A DNA stretch of 39,228 nucleotides from Acidobacteriota bacterium (GTDB lineage Bacteria; Acidobacteriota; JAAYUB01). The first letter of the stretch is position 1. Each line of letters opens with the position of its first letter. Shown in pieces: positions 8,025-15,962 of the stretch. The translations under genes were made by a program, and so were the position numbers. The notes under the pieces were generated by a model, which was given only the letters and a program-made list of their open reading frames with translations, ran no database searches and was not told where the DNA came from. Location of the stretch: positions 7,787 to 47,014 of the forward strand of contig JAGOHA010000011.1 of NCBI GenBank assembly GCA_017996395.1, in the 5' to 3' direction.

Positions 8025-8092
8025 GTGCACGTCCACAGGCTGTATTGGGGATTCTGCGCTTGCTTTGATCACACGACGGGAGTGCATTCGCC

Positions 8093-9916
8093 ATGTGCGG
8101 GATCATCGGCTACACCGGCGGCAAATCCGCTATCCATGTACTGACCGAAGGGCTGAAGCGGCTGGAGTACCGCGGGTATGATTCCTGCGGTCTGGCCACC
8201 GTGGGACCGGCCGGTGTGTACGCCGTCAAAACCTGCGGCACGATCGGTGAACTGGAGCTTCGGCTCTCCGCCACTCCGCCGGCCACGACGGGTATCGGGC
8301 ACACACGCTGGGCCACTCACGGACGGCCGTCGGAGGCCAACGCCCACCCGCACTGCGATTGCGGCCGGACGCTCTATGTCATCCACAACGGCATCATCGA
8401 GAACTACAGCCTGCTCAAGCGGGAGCTGATGCGGAAAGGTCACCGGTTCGAATCGGAGACCGACACGGAAGTGCTGGCCCACCTCTTCGAGGAGTTTTAC
8501 CAGGGCGACCTGTTGGTTAGCGTGCTGCGCGGTCTGGAGCGGGTGACGGGCACATTCGGGATCGCCGTCGTCCATGCCGCCCATCCGGATCAGATCATCG
8601 TGGCCCGGCGGGGCTCCCCGCTGGTGCTCGGAGTGGGCGACCGGGAGATGCTGGCGGCCAGCGACGTGGCCGCCCTGCTCCGCCACACCGACCGGGTGAT
8701 CTACCTGAACGACGGCGAGGTGGCGGTGCTGCAACCGGATGATTTCCGCATCCTGTCCATCTCCCATGAGCTGGTTCACCGCGATCCGGTGAAAGTGGAG
8801 TGGCAGGTCGAGGAAACCGAGAAAAACGGCTTCCCGCATTTCATGCTCAAGGAAATCTTCGAACAGCCGGAAACGGTCCTCAACGCGTTCCGCGGACGCA
8901 TTCTCCGCGAGGAGGGGGTCAGCAAGTTCGGCGGCCTGGAGAGCATCCTGCCGGAACTCAAGAAGATCAACCGCCTGGTCATGATCTCCTGCGGCACGTC
9001 GTACCATGCCGGCCTGCTGGGCCGTTACATCTTCGAGAAGCTCACCGACATCAACGTCGATGTGGAAATCGCCAGCGAATTCCGTTACCGGAACATCAAT
9101 CTGTCCGCGGGAACCGCCGTCCTGGCCATCAGCCAGTCGGGTGAGACCGCCGATACCATCGCCGCGGTGCGCGAGGCGCGCCGCAAAGGCGCACTCGCCC
9201 TCGGCCTGGTCAACGTCGTCGGATCCACCATCGCCCGGGAAACGATCGCGGGCGTCTACAACCACGCCGGGCCGGAGATCGGCGTAGCCTCCACCAAGAT
9301 CTTCACGTCGCAGGTGGTCATCCTGAGCCTGCTGGCGCTGCTGTTGGGCCGGTTCAAGAAACTGTCGATGAACGACGGCATCCAAGTGCTGAACGCCATC
9401 CAGGAGCTGCCGGATCAGATCCACACGGTTCTGGAACAGTCGGAGGACATCCGCACGATCGCCCGCGATTATTACCAGCACCAGTCCTTCCTTTACCTGG
9501 GTCGCCTCTATAATTATCCGACGGCGATGGAGGGCGCGCTCAAGCTAAAGGAAATCAGTTACATCCACGCCGAAGGTTACCCGGCGGGCGAGATGAAACA
9601 CGGCCCCATCGCTCTGATCTCCCCCGAGTGTCCCGTCATGGCCGTCTGCCCCAGGGACAGCGTGTACGACAAGATGATCAGCAACATCATGGAAGTTCAG
9701 GCCCGCGGCGCCAAGATCATCGCCGTCGGCTCCCCCGACGACACCAAGCTGGCCGACATCGCCGACCGGGTGATCACCGTGCCGCGCACACTCGATTTTC
9801 TCAACCCGGTGCTCTGCAACATTCCCCTCCAGCTGTTCGCCTATTTTTGCGCCTTGTACCGGGGTTGCGCCATCGACAAGCCGCGCAACCTGGCCAAGAG
9901 CGTCACCGTGGAGTGA
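8093..9916 (+). CDS. glmS: Glutamine--fructose-6-phosphate aminotransferase (isomerizing)
   Basis: First step of UDP-GlcNAc synthesis: fructose-6-phosphate plus glutamine gives glucosamine-6-phosphate and glutamate. The protein starts MCGIIGYTGG, so Cys2 becomes the N-terminal nucleophile of the glutaminase domain once Met is removed. HTRWATHGRP (about 68-77) and the GDREMLAASD region belong to that domain. Two SIS domains follow, with SCGTSYHAG and AISQSGETADTI in the first and EGALKLKEISYIHAEGYPAGEMKHGPIALI in the second. It ends in KPRNLAKSVTVE, the usual C-terminal tail. 607 residues against 609 in E. coli. A gene six bases downstream (galU) suggests co-transcription. The 68-bp upstream spacer is too short for a glmS ribozyme. 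Confidence 0.98.
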   Translation: MCGIIGYTGGKSAIHVLTEGLKRLEYRGYDSCGLATVGPAGVYAVKTCGTIGELELRLSATPPATTGIGHTRWATHGRPSEANAHPHCDCGRTLYVIHNGIIENYSLLKRELMRKGHRFESETDTEVLAHLFEEFYQGDLLVSVLRGLERVTGTFGIAVVHAAHPDQIIVARRGSPLVLGVGDREMLAASDVAALLRHTDRVIYLNDGEVAVLQPDDFRILSISHELVHRDPVKVEWQVEETEKNGFPHFMLKEIFEQPETVLNAFRGRILREEGVSKFGGLESILPELKKINRLVMISCGTSYHAGLLGRYIFEKLTDINVDVEIASEFRYRNINLSAGTAVLAISQSGETADTIAAVREARRKGALALGLVNVVGSTIARETIAGVYNHAGPEIGVASTKIFTSQVVILSLLALLLGRFKKLSMNDGIQVLNAIQELPDQIHTVLEQSEDIRTIARDYYQHQSFLYLGRLYNYPTAMEGALKLKEISYIHAEGYPAGEMKHGPIALISPECPVMAVCPRDSVYDKMISNIMEVQARGAKIIAVGSPDDTKLADIADRVITVPRTLDFLNPVLCNIPLQLFAYFCALYRGCAIDKPRNLAKSVTVE

Positions 9917-9922
9917 GCCACC

Positions 9923-10819
9923 ATGAGTCAGCCAACACCGGTCAAGGGAGTCATCCTGGCGGCGGGTTACGGGACACGATTCCTGCCTGTGACCAAGACG
10001 GTGCCCAAGGAGATGCTGCCCATCGTCGAGGTGCCGTCCATCCAGTACGTGATCGACGAATTCACCGCGTCGGGCATCCGCGACATCCTGATCATCACCA
10101 GCCGCCGGAAGAAAGCCCTCGAGGATTATTTCGACCGGGATGTGGAGCTGGAGTCGATGTTCCGAGGAGAAGCCGCCAGCGGCAAGCTCGCCAGCGTCAC
10201 GCCGCCGGACGCCAACGTCGTCTTCATCCGGCAGCGGGAGATGCGGGGGACGGCCCACGCCTTGATGCTGTGCGAGGGTTTCGCCGGACAGTCGCCGTTC
10301 GTCGTCGCCTACCCCGACGACCTGATGCCCGATCCCCCCTGTGCCCGGCAACTCATCGAGACGTGGCGGGAGACGATCTCTCCCGAACGGCCGCACGGCT
10401 GCTCCGTGCTCTCGGTGATCGATCTGAGCGGGCAGGATGTGTCACGCTACGGCGTCGTCGATTTCGAACTTCGGGACGGGCGCCAGGTTGTCCGCCGGAT
10501 GGTGGAAAAGCCCCGGCCGGGATCGGAACCGAGCCACCTCATTTCCCTGGGGCGCTATCTGTACACCCCGGATCTTTTCCCGGTCCTCCACGAGCTGGCG
10601 CGCGTGCCCCGTGACGGCGAGTTTTACCAGACGGAACCCATCAACCGCCTGGCCGGTTGTGGTCTGGTCGTGGCCCAACCGTACCCGGGACGACGCTATG
10701 ACACCGGCGAACCCATCGGTTACATCAAAACGATCGTGGAGATGGCGCTGGCTCGTCCGGAATACAGGCAGGAAATGTATGATTATTTACGCAGTTTGTC
10801 ATTGACCGGCGTTTTGTGA
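9923..10819 (+). CDS. galU: UTP--glucose-1-phosphate uridylyltransferase
   Basis: Makes UDP-glucose from UTP and glucose-1-phosphate, a precursor of exopolysaccharide, LPS core and trehalose. The 298-residue protein has the nucleotidyltransferase start GVILAAGYGTRFLPVTKTVP, then KEMLPIVEVPSIQYVIDE, all standard for GalU and distinct from the thymidylyltransferase RmlA. VEKPRPGSEPSHLISLGRY (about 194-212) and FYQTEPINRL near 235 complete the family pattern. It begins six bases after glmS, so the two probably share an mRNA. Its last codons overlap the -35 and its stop precedes the -10 of the promoter read for the export cluster. Confidence 0.96.
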   Translation: MSQPTPVKGVILAAGYGTRFLPVTKTVPKEMLPIVEVPSIQYVIDEFTASGIRDILIITSRRKKALEDYFDRDVELESMFRGEAASGKLASVTPPDANVVFIRQREMRGTAHALMLCEGFAGQSPFVVAYPDDLMPDPPCARQLIETWRETISPERPHGCSVLSVIDLSGQDVSRYGVVDFELRDGRQVVRRMVEKPRPGSEPSHLISLGRYLYTPDLFPVLHELARVPRDGEFYQTEPINRLAGCGLVVAQPYPGRRYDTGEPIGYIKTIVEMALARPEYRQEMYDYLRSLSLTGVL

Positions 10820-10830
10820 CATATTATGAT
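10802..10830 (+). promoter_or_regulatory. Promoter of the polysaccharide export cluster
   Basis: TTGACC (10802-10807), 17 bp, TATGAT (10825-10830), five of six matches in each element. It overlaps the end of galU. The start would be near 10837, giving a leader of about 125 bases before the wza-like gene. Confidence 0.6.
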
Positions 10831-10851
10831 ACACTGTTTATGCGATTGAAA

Positions 10852-10914
10852 ATGGATGCTATCAATTAGGTTGTCAGACAGGGGATCGGTCCTCGGTGAT
10901 TAAACCGCATCCAT
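10852..10914 (+). repeat. Inverted repeat in the export-cluster leader
   Basis: ATGGATGC (10852-10859) and GCATCCAT (10907-10914) are perfect 8-bp complements enclosing 47 bases, inside the AT-richer leader upstream of the wza-like gene. In RNA this would close a long-range stem. The enclosed bases do not match a riboswitch I can recognise. Confidence 0.5.
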
Positions 10915-10964
10915 AAATATGATTCGTGTAGTCGGCGTGCGTGAAATCGGACGATTATCAGGGG

Positions 10965-11951
10965 ATGATGAAACCAATTGCTCTGCTGCTTATATTAATA
11001 GGTACACTTCTATTCACCCCGCTGCCCGGCCAGGATATCCAGCCGGCAGCCGGCGCCATCGACCAGACCGTCAAGAAGAATACCCTGCTCGAGTTCATCC
11101 GCATCCGCTCCAACCCGGCGGCCAACTACGTACTGGGTCCCGGTGACATCATCACCGTCGACGTTTTCGGCGTGCCGGAGCTGAAAACCGAAGTGCAGGT
11201 GGCCCAGGACGGCACGATCATGCTGCCGTTTCTCTCCCTGGTCCGGGTGGAGGGGCTGAACACGGCGGAGCTCCAGGTGAAGCTGGAGTCGCTGTTGGCT
11301 GATTCCGTGCTCAAAGATCCGCACGTGATGGTCTCGATCAAGGAGTACCGCTCCCAGCCGGTGCATGTGCTCGGCGAGATCAGCAAGCCCGGCACATACC
11401 AGCTCACCCACTTCATGCGGCTGGTGGACCTGCTGTCGCTGGCCGGCGGATTCACCGCCACCGCCGGCGACATGTGCACCATCAGCCGCCAGGACGAGAC
11501 GGGCACGTCGCAGCAGGTGGAGATCAGCCTGGTGGATCTCCTGGAGAACGGCAACCCCGCGCTCAATGTGCCTGTTCAGGCCGGTGACATCATCCACGTG
11601 CCCAAGCGGGTGGATCGCATCTACTACGTCATCGGCGACGTCGGCAAGCCCGGCGCCTATCCCATCCCGCCAAAAAAAGAAATCCGGCTCAGTGAAGCGT
11701 TGACCACAGCCGGAGGCTTCACGAAGACATCCAGTCTGGCGAACACACGGCTCGTGCGGGCGCTGCCGGATGGACAGCGGGCTGTCATGGCGATCGACTT
11801 TGACAAGATACTGAAGGGCAGCGGCGATGATTTTTCCCTGCAGGAAAACGACATGCTGTACATCCCCAACTCAAAGGCGAAGGGAATCAGCCAAGCCATG
11901 CTCTCCAGCGTCCCGAATTTCATTTACTGGGGCCTACTCCTCGCCTTCTAA
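10965..11951 (+). CDS. Wza-like polysaccharide export protein (Poly_export, two SLBB domains)
   Basis: Forms the periplasmic and outer-membrane conduit for polysaccharide export. After a signal peptide (MMKPIALLLILIGTLLF and the following Pro-Gly) comes the Poly_export domain (YVLGPGDIITVDVFGVPELK). Two SLBB domains follow, each with the G-x-x-x-K-P-G-x-Y signature: HVLGEISKPGTYQL and YVIGDVGKPGAYPI. No lipobox cysteine is visible, unlike E. coli Wza. The C terminus FIYWGLLLAF is hydrophobic and may be the membrane-inserting end. I prefer ATG 10965 or 10968, next to AGGGG, because the GTG at 10941 would put acidic residues in front of the signal peptide. The kinase gene starts three bases after the stop, so the two are co-transcribed. 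Confidence 0.92.
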   Translation: MMKPIALLLILIGTLLFTPLPGQDIQPAAGAIDQTVKKNTLLEFIRIRSNPAANYVLGPGDIITVDVFGVPELKTEVQVAQDGTIMLPFLSLVRVEGLNTAELQVKLESLLADSVLKDPHVMVSIKEYRSQPVHVLGEISKPGTYQLTHFMRLVDLLSLAGGFTATAGDMCTISRQDETGTSQQVEISLVDLLENGNPALNVPVQAGDIIHVPKRVDRIYYVIGDVGKPGAYPIPPKKEIRLSEALTTAGGFTKTSSLANTRLVRALPDGQRAVMAIDFDKILKGSGDDFSLQENDMLYIPNSKAKGISQAMLSSVPNFIYWGLLLAF

Positions 11952-11953
11952 AT

Positions 11954-14293
11954 ATGGGAAACAATCCGAACCTACCCGTTCTGTCGCCTGGTGAACCCGA
12001 TCCCCGGCACCCCGCTGTCCTGACGACACCCACGTACCAGCTGGTCGTTCCGCCGGCGCCGGAGAACGAGATTCACCTGCTCGACTACTGGAAGATCATC
12101 GTCAAGCGCAAATGGCTCATCGTGCTTTGCTTTGTGGTGGCCGCCGCCACCGCCTACCTGTGGACGCTGCGTCAAACCCCATTGTTCTCCGCGACAGCCA
12201 CTTTGCAAATTGAGGTCAGTTCTCCCAACATCCTTCCATATCAGGATTTCGTCAATGAAGCCGCGCCTTGGCAGCAGGCTGAGTATATCCAGACCCAGTG
12301 CGCCATCCTCCAGAGCAAGTCGCTGGCCTCGCGGGTCGTTCAGGCGCTCCATCTGGACCAGGATCCGAGGTTCGTCACGCAACGTGCCGGGGCGACCCCA
12401 TCGATAAAGAAAGAGGAGCCCCCCTCCCGGGCTGATTCCGCAATCGATCCGGACCTGGATGTGGCCTTGGCTGATCCGGATGCGGACGAGGCCTATTCAC
12501 CCCACTCCGGAATCGTGCAGGGCGGACTGCAAGTGGAGCCGGTCCGGGACAGCCATCTGATCCGCCTCAGCTATGTTTCGCCTTATCCTGAACTCGCCAG
12601 CCAGGTCACAAACACCGCCGCCGACGAATTCATTCAGCTCAACTTCGAGGCGCGTTACAACGCCGCCTTGCAGGCCACGGAGTTCCTGAAGCGCCAGCTC
12701 ACCAGTCTGAAAGCCAGGCTGGAGAAATCCGAAGAGAACCTCATCAACTACTCCCGTGAAAAAGGGATCATGGTTTCGGCCAATCAGCAGGACGTGGTCC
12801 TGCAAAAACTCAACGAACTGAGCACGGCCCTGACCGAAGCCCAAACCGACCGGATCCGGCGGGAATCCCTGTATCTCACCATTCGCGGGATCAAGGATCC
12901 CCTGGTCAATTTCCCGTCCAGTCTGCGAAACGCGTTGATCGAGGACCTGGAGCGCAAACTGTCCGGCTTGAATCAGGAGCTGGCCAAGCAGTCGTCAAAG
13001 TTCAAGGATGACTGGCCGGCCATCCAGGAACTGAAAAACCAGATCACGGAGACGTCCTCCCAGTTGAATCGGGAGAAGCAGACGGCGATGAAGGCGATCA
13101 TCACCGAATACGAAACGGCAGCCAAACGCGAAAAGCTGCTTCAGGAAGCGCTGGACGAGCAGAAGATCCAGGCCAACCTGCTCAAGGAGAGTCTGATCCA
13201 GTACAACATCCTCCAGCGCGAAGTGGAGACCAACAAGAACGTGTACGAAGGAATGCTCTCCCGTCTGAAAGAGGCCTCCATTGCCGCCGGTCTCAAGTCC
13301 AGCAACATCCGGATCGTGGAACGCGCCGAAACACCCTCGGCGCCCTTCAAGCCGAATCCGGTTCGAAACCTGCTCCTGGGCATGCTCATCGGCCTGCTGC
13401 TCGGCGTCGGACTGGCATTTTTCATCGAATACATGGACAATACCGTCAAGACTCCGGATCAGGTGGAGCAACTCACCACCCTGCCCTCCCTGGGTGTCAT
13501 TCCTCAAGCGGAGTCCGCACCAAAGGCAATGGTCGCCGCAAGCAAGGCCAAGGTCATGCAGGTGGTCCCCACGACTACTTCGAGAAACGGAAATTCCATC
13601 GAACTCATCGTCCATTACGAGCCCACTACCAGTCTGGCCGAGGCCTTCCGCTCGCTCCGAACGTCCATCATGCTCTCCAACTCGGATGGACCGCCCCACA
13701 CCGTGCTTTTCACGTCGCCGCGTCCGGCGGAGGGCAAGACCACCGTCTCAACCAACACCGCGATCGCCTTCGCCCAGACAGGCAAACGCGTGCTCCTGCT
13801 GGATCTGGATCTGCGCAAGCCGCGCCTGCACAACATTTTCAAGCTGGACAACTCGATCGGGTTCAGCAGCTTCCTGGCCGGGGCATCCGAAATCTCGCCC
13901 CTCATCCATCCCACCGAGATCGAAAACCTGTATACCATCACCGCCGGGCCCATCCCACCGAATCCGGCTGAACTGCTCTCGTCCATTCGGCTCAAGCAGG
14001 CATTGGAAATACTCAAGGAGTATTTCGACCACATCATCATCGACAGCCCCCCGATCCTGTCGGTGAGCGACTCGCGCATCATCTCGCGGTTCACCGACGG
14101 GATCATCCTGGTCATCCGCAGCGGTGAAACACCGAAACAGGTGCTGCGCCAGGCGCAGAAAGACCTCCAGCTGATCAACGCGAAGGTGCTCGGCATCCTG
14201 ATCAACGCCGCCAATCTGCGCAGTTCCGACTATTATTATTCGAAGTATCACTATTACCAATATGGTGACAAGTACCACTCAAAGCATGCTTGA
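11954..14293 (+). CDS. Wzc-type polysaccharide co-polymerase with BY-kinase domain
   Basis: Inner-membrane protein that controls chain length and export, switched by autophosphorylation of C-terminal tyrosines. The 779 residues comprise a Wzz domain with TM1 (54-71), a long periplasmic coiled-coil region (about 200-460) with GNVR-type repeats, TM2 (about 472-492), then a cytoplasmic kinase. The kinase has Walker A PRPAEGKTT (Lys595), Walker A' LLLDLDLRKP (Asp617, Asp619) and Walker B HIIIDSPP (Asp697). The last 23 residues hold eight tyrosines (760, 761, 762, 765, 767, 768, 770, 774). The Wza-like protein is directly upstream and a CpsB-type phosphatase lies three genes downstream, which is the usual kinase-phosphatase pairing. 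The fused form is typical of Gram-negatives. Confidence 0.95.
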   Translation: MGNNPNLPVLSPGEPDPRHPAVLTTPTYQLVVPPAPENEIHLLDYWKIIVKRKWLIVLCFVVAAATAYLWTLRQTPLFSATATLQIEVSSPNILPYQDFVNEAAPWQQAEYIQTQCAILQSKSLASRVVQALHLDQDPRFVTQRAGATPSIKKEEPPSRADSAIDPDLDVALADPDADEAYSPHSGIVQGGLQVEPVRDSHLIRLSYVSPYPELASQVTNTAADEFIQLNFEARYNAALQATEFLKRQLTSLKARLEKSEENLINYSREKGIMVSANQQDVVLQKLNELSTALTEAQTDRIRRESLYLTIRGIKDPLVNFPSSLRNALIEDLERKLSGLNQELAKQSSKFKDDWPAIQELKNQITETSSQLNREKQTAMKAIITEYETAAKREKLLQEALDEQKIQANLLKESLIQYNILQREVETNKNVYEGMLSRLKEASIAAGLKSSNIRIVERAETPSAPFKPNPVRNLLLGMLIGLLLGVGLAFFIEYMDNTVKTPDQVEQLTTLPSLGVIPQAESAPKAMVAASKAKVMQVVPTTTSRNGNSIELIVHYEPTTSLAEAFRSLRTSIMLSNSDGPPHTVLFTSPRPAEGKTTVSTNTAIAFAQTGKRVLLLDLDLRKPRLHNIFKLDNSIGFSSFLAGASEISPLIHPTEIENLYTITAGPIPPNPAELLSSIRLKQALEILKEYFDHIIIDSPPILSVSDSRIISRFTDGIILVIRSGETPKQVLRQAQKDLQLINAKVLGILINAANLRSSDYYYSKYHYYQYGDKYHSKHA

Positions 14294-14311
14294 CAATATT
14301 GTGGTTCTGTA

Positions 14312-14341
14312 TTGAAATCACGGTAATTCCACGATGATAAT
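14312..14341 (+). promoter_or_regulatory. Candidate promoter for the FecR-PEGA-SUMF1 genes
   Basis: TTGAAA (14312-14317), 18 bp, GATAAT (14336-14341), within the AT-rich 75-bp spacer after the BY-kinase gene. A TTGACA at 14290-14295 with TGAAAT 17 bp later is an overlapping alternative. Either would allow the three following genes to be expressed apart from wza and the kinase. Confidence 0.45.
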
Positions 14342-14368
14342 TCTCATTAGATCGATATGAGGTGAACG

Positions 14369-15022
14369 ATGAGAAAGCTAGTGAGGTTGTGTGCTGAGCT
14401 GGCCATGCTTTCCGTACTCGCCGTCCTTCCGGCTTACGCCCAGATGACGCCGCTCGGAGAGATTGTGGCCGGGAGTTCCGCCCTGATCGGCTCCACGGAG
14501 ATGCCGGTGGGCGGCACCATTTTTCAGGGGGACCGTCTGACCGCGCACAAGGATTCCACGGTGATCGAGCTGGCCAACCGTGGCACCATCCAGCTGTTCC
14601 CGCACACACGCATCCAGGTGCTGTCGCAGGACGGCGAGATCCGGGTGCGTCTGGAACAAGGCAAGGTGGCCTTCATCTTCCCCAAGGATGTCCGGACTTC
14701 CATCCAGAGTGCGACATCCATCATGACCCCGCTGAAAACCGAATCCCGGTATTACGGGGTGATGGAAAACACCGACAAGCAGGACATCGTCCAGGCGTAC
14801 GAAGGCGAGTTGCAGGTGCAGGCGGTGCCTTCGGGTGAAAAGGCGACCATCCGGCCCCGACAGGAAGCCTGCGTCGGAGCCACGGCGTGGACAGGTCACG
14901 GGGATCCCATCACCGGCCTGCGTCTGCCGATCATCGTCGGCCTCATCGAGGGCGGCACGGCGACCGGCATCATCATTTACACGATAATCGACGACGACGA
15001 ACCGGTGGCCAGCCCCAGCTGA
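14369..15022 (+). CDS. Secreted FecR-domain protein
   Basis: The 217-residue protein starts with a signal peptide (about 1-24, ending AYA-Q). A FecR-like beta domain follows (about 25-165): GSTEMPVGGTIFQGDRL, then DSTVIELANRGTIQLFPHTR and VRLEQGKVAFIFP. The FecR domain was defined in the ferric citrate sensor, but stand-alone secreted versions occur in many envelope proteins and may bind polymers. A hydrophobic stretch near the C terminus (about 186-206, IIVGLIEGG and IIIYTII) could anchor it in the membrane. It lacks the sigma-factor partner of a true FecIR pair. It lies 75 bp after the BY-kinase gene and 19 bp before the PEGA gene; the context suggests a role in polysaccharide secretion, but the exact job is unknown. 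Confidence 0.82.
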   Translation: MRKLVRLCAELAMLSVLAVLPAYAQMTPLGEIVAGSSALIGSTEMPVGGTIFQGDRLTAHKDSTVIELANRGTIQLFPHTRIQVLSQDGEIRVRLEQGKVAFIFPKDVRTSIQSATSIMTPLKTESRYYGVMENTDKQDIVQAYEGELQVQAVPSGEKATIRPRQEACVGATAWTGHGDPITGLRLPIIVGLIEGGTATGIIIYTIIDDDEPVASPS

Positions 15023-15041
15023 TGATCGGGAGTCTCCGTCC

Positions 15042-15962
15042 ATGACGCCGATCAGCCAACACCGATCCTTGATCGTTTGGGCCGCATTGTGCGGTTGCGC
15101 ATGCGGTCTGCCTTGGGTGATGGCAGGCGTGACTGCGGACGGCTCCAGCATCGTCTTCCACCGGTGTCCCCCGCACGCGAGTGTTTATCTCGACGGGACA
15201 TGGATCGGCACGGTGCCGGAACAGGGAGTGTTCTCCCTGTCTGCAATCCCGGCGGGACACCACCGCTTTGTCTTCACAGTGTCCGGTGTGTCTGGAATCG
15301 AACGAGATGTGAACTGCCAACCCGGCCAGGCGCTGACAATCGAACTGCTCCCCGCTCCAGCCCCGACATCCGTGGTCAAGCCGCCGGTGGTTGTCCCGGA
15401 TCAACGTCCACAAACTGCCGTCGCCGTGATACCCGCGCCGCGTTCGCAGCCTCCGGTGTCCGCCCCCGTCCAGCCGGCGCGCCAGATCGCTGTGGTACGC
15501 CAACAACCCAAGCCGGCGGTCACATCCGCGTCACCCTCCGCACCTGCGCCGCAGACGAGCTCATTCGCATCCATTCAGGCCGTCTCGGCACATGCGCCCT
15601 CACCGCCGCCTGACCCGGCCATCGAGTTGACACCGGCTGGAGGATTGAATAGCTGGCTCCTGATGCTCTCCATTGTTTCCGCGTTGGGCCTGGGTGTTTT
15701 TTTTCTACTGATCAGCCGGCACCGCAAGCGTCCCGACGCTTCATCTCCGGATCGGCTGCCGGGTATGCCGGCTTCCGAAGACGGCGATTCCGTTTTTAAT
15801 GCCTGTGAAGCCGGGTTGCCCGAATCGAACGAACCTGAATTCCTCGATGACCTCCGCTGGCGGGAAATGATGGCCGCCAAGGGATTCCGGATTTTCCGAG
15901 GCAAAGACCTGCCCGAACACTTTATCGAAATTGAAGAGGTGAAGCATGAAAGACCCTCATAA
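15042..15962 (+). CDS. PEGA-domain membrane protein
   Basis: Unknown function. The 306 residues comprise a signal sequence (about 1-29), an extracytoplasmic PEGA domain (about 38-103; ASVYLDGTWIGTVPEQG and AIPAGHHRFVF), a Pro/Ala/Val-rich stalk of about 95 residues, a transmembrane helix (about 203-224, ending before RHRKR) and a cytoplasmic acidic tail of about 75 residues. PEGA domains are surface or periplasmic modules thought to bind cell-wall or polysaccharide ligands. The stalk is long enough to reach through peptidoglycan. The tail (FLDDLRWREMMAAKGFRIFR) resembles nothing I recognise. The end overlaps the SUMF1-like gene by 17 bp, implying translational coupling. Confidence 0.78.
   Translation: MTPISQHRSLIVWAALCGCACGLPWVMAGVTADGSSIVFHRCPPHASVYLDGTWIGTVPEQGVFSLSAIPAGHHRFVFTVSGVSGIERDVNCQPGQALTIELLPAPAPTSVVKPPVVVPDQRPQTAVAVIPAPRSQPPVSAPVQPARQIAVVRQQPKPAVTSASPSAPAPQTSSFASIQAVSAHAPSPPPDPAIELTPAGGLNSWLLMLSIVSALGLGVFFLLISRHRKRPDASSPDRLPGMPASEDGDSVFNACEAGLPESNEPEFLDDLRWREMMAAKGFRIFRGKDLPEHFIEIEEVKHERPS

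Noticed and set aside
8025..8092. glmS ribozyme
   Set aside because: The spacer is only 68 bases and lacks the conserved core; the full ribozyme is larger.
8069..9481. 470-codon minus-strand open frame opposite glmS
   Set aside because: Entirely antisense to a textbook glmS; no recognisable motif.
10837..10964. Cyclic-di-GMP or other known riboswitch in the export leader
   Set aside because: No conserved core sequence of a class I know could be matched; only an inverted repeat remains.
10941..10964. GTG at 10941 as start of the wza-like gene
   Set aside because: It would add KSDDYQG in front of the signal peptide and has no ribosome binding site.
14369..15022. FecR as part of an iron-responsive FecIR sigma system
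   Set aside because: No ECF sigma factor or TonB receptor gene is nearby, and the protein is not a membrane-spanning anti-sigma factor of that form.
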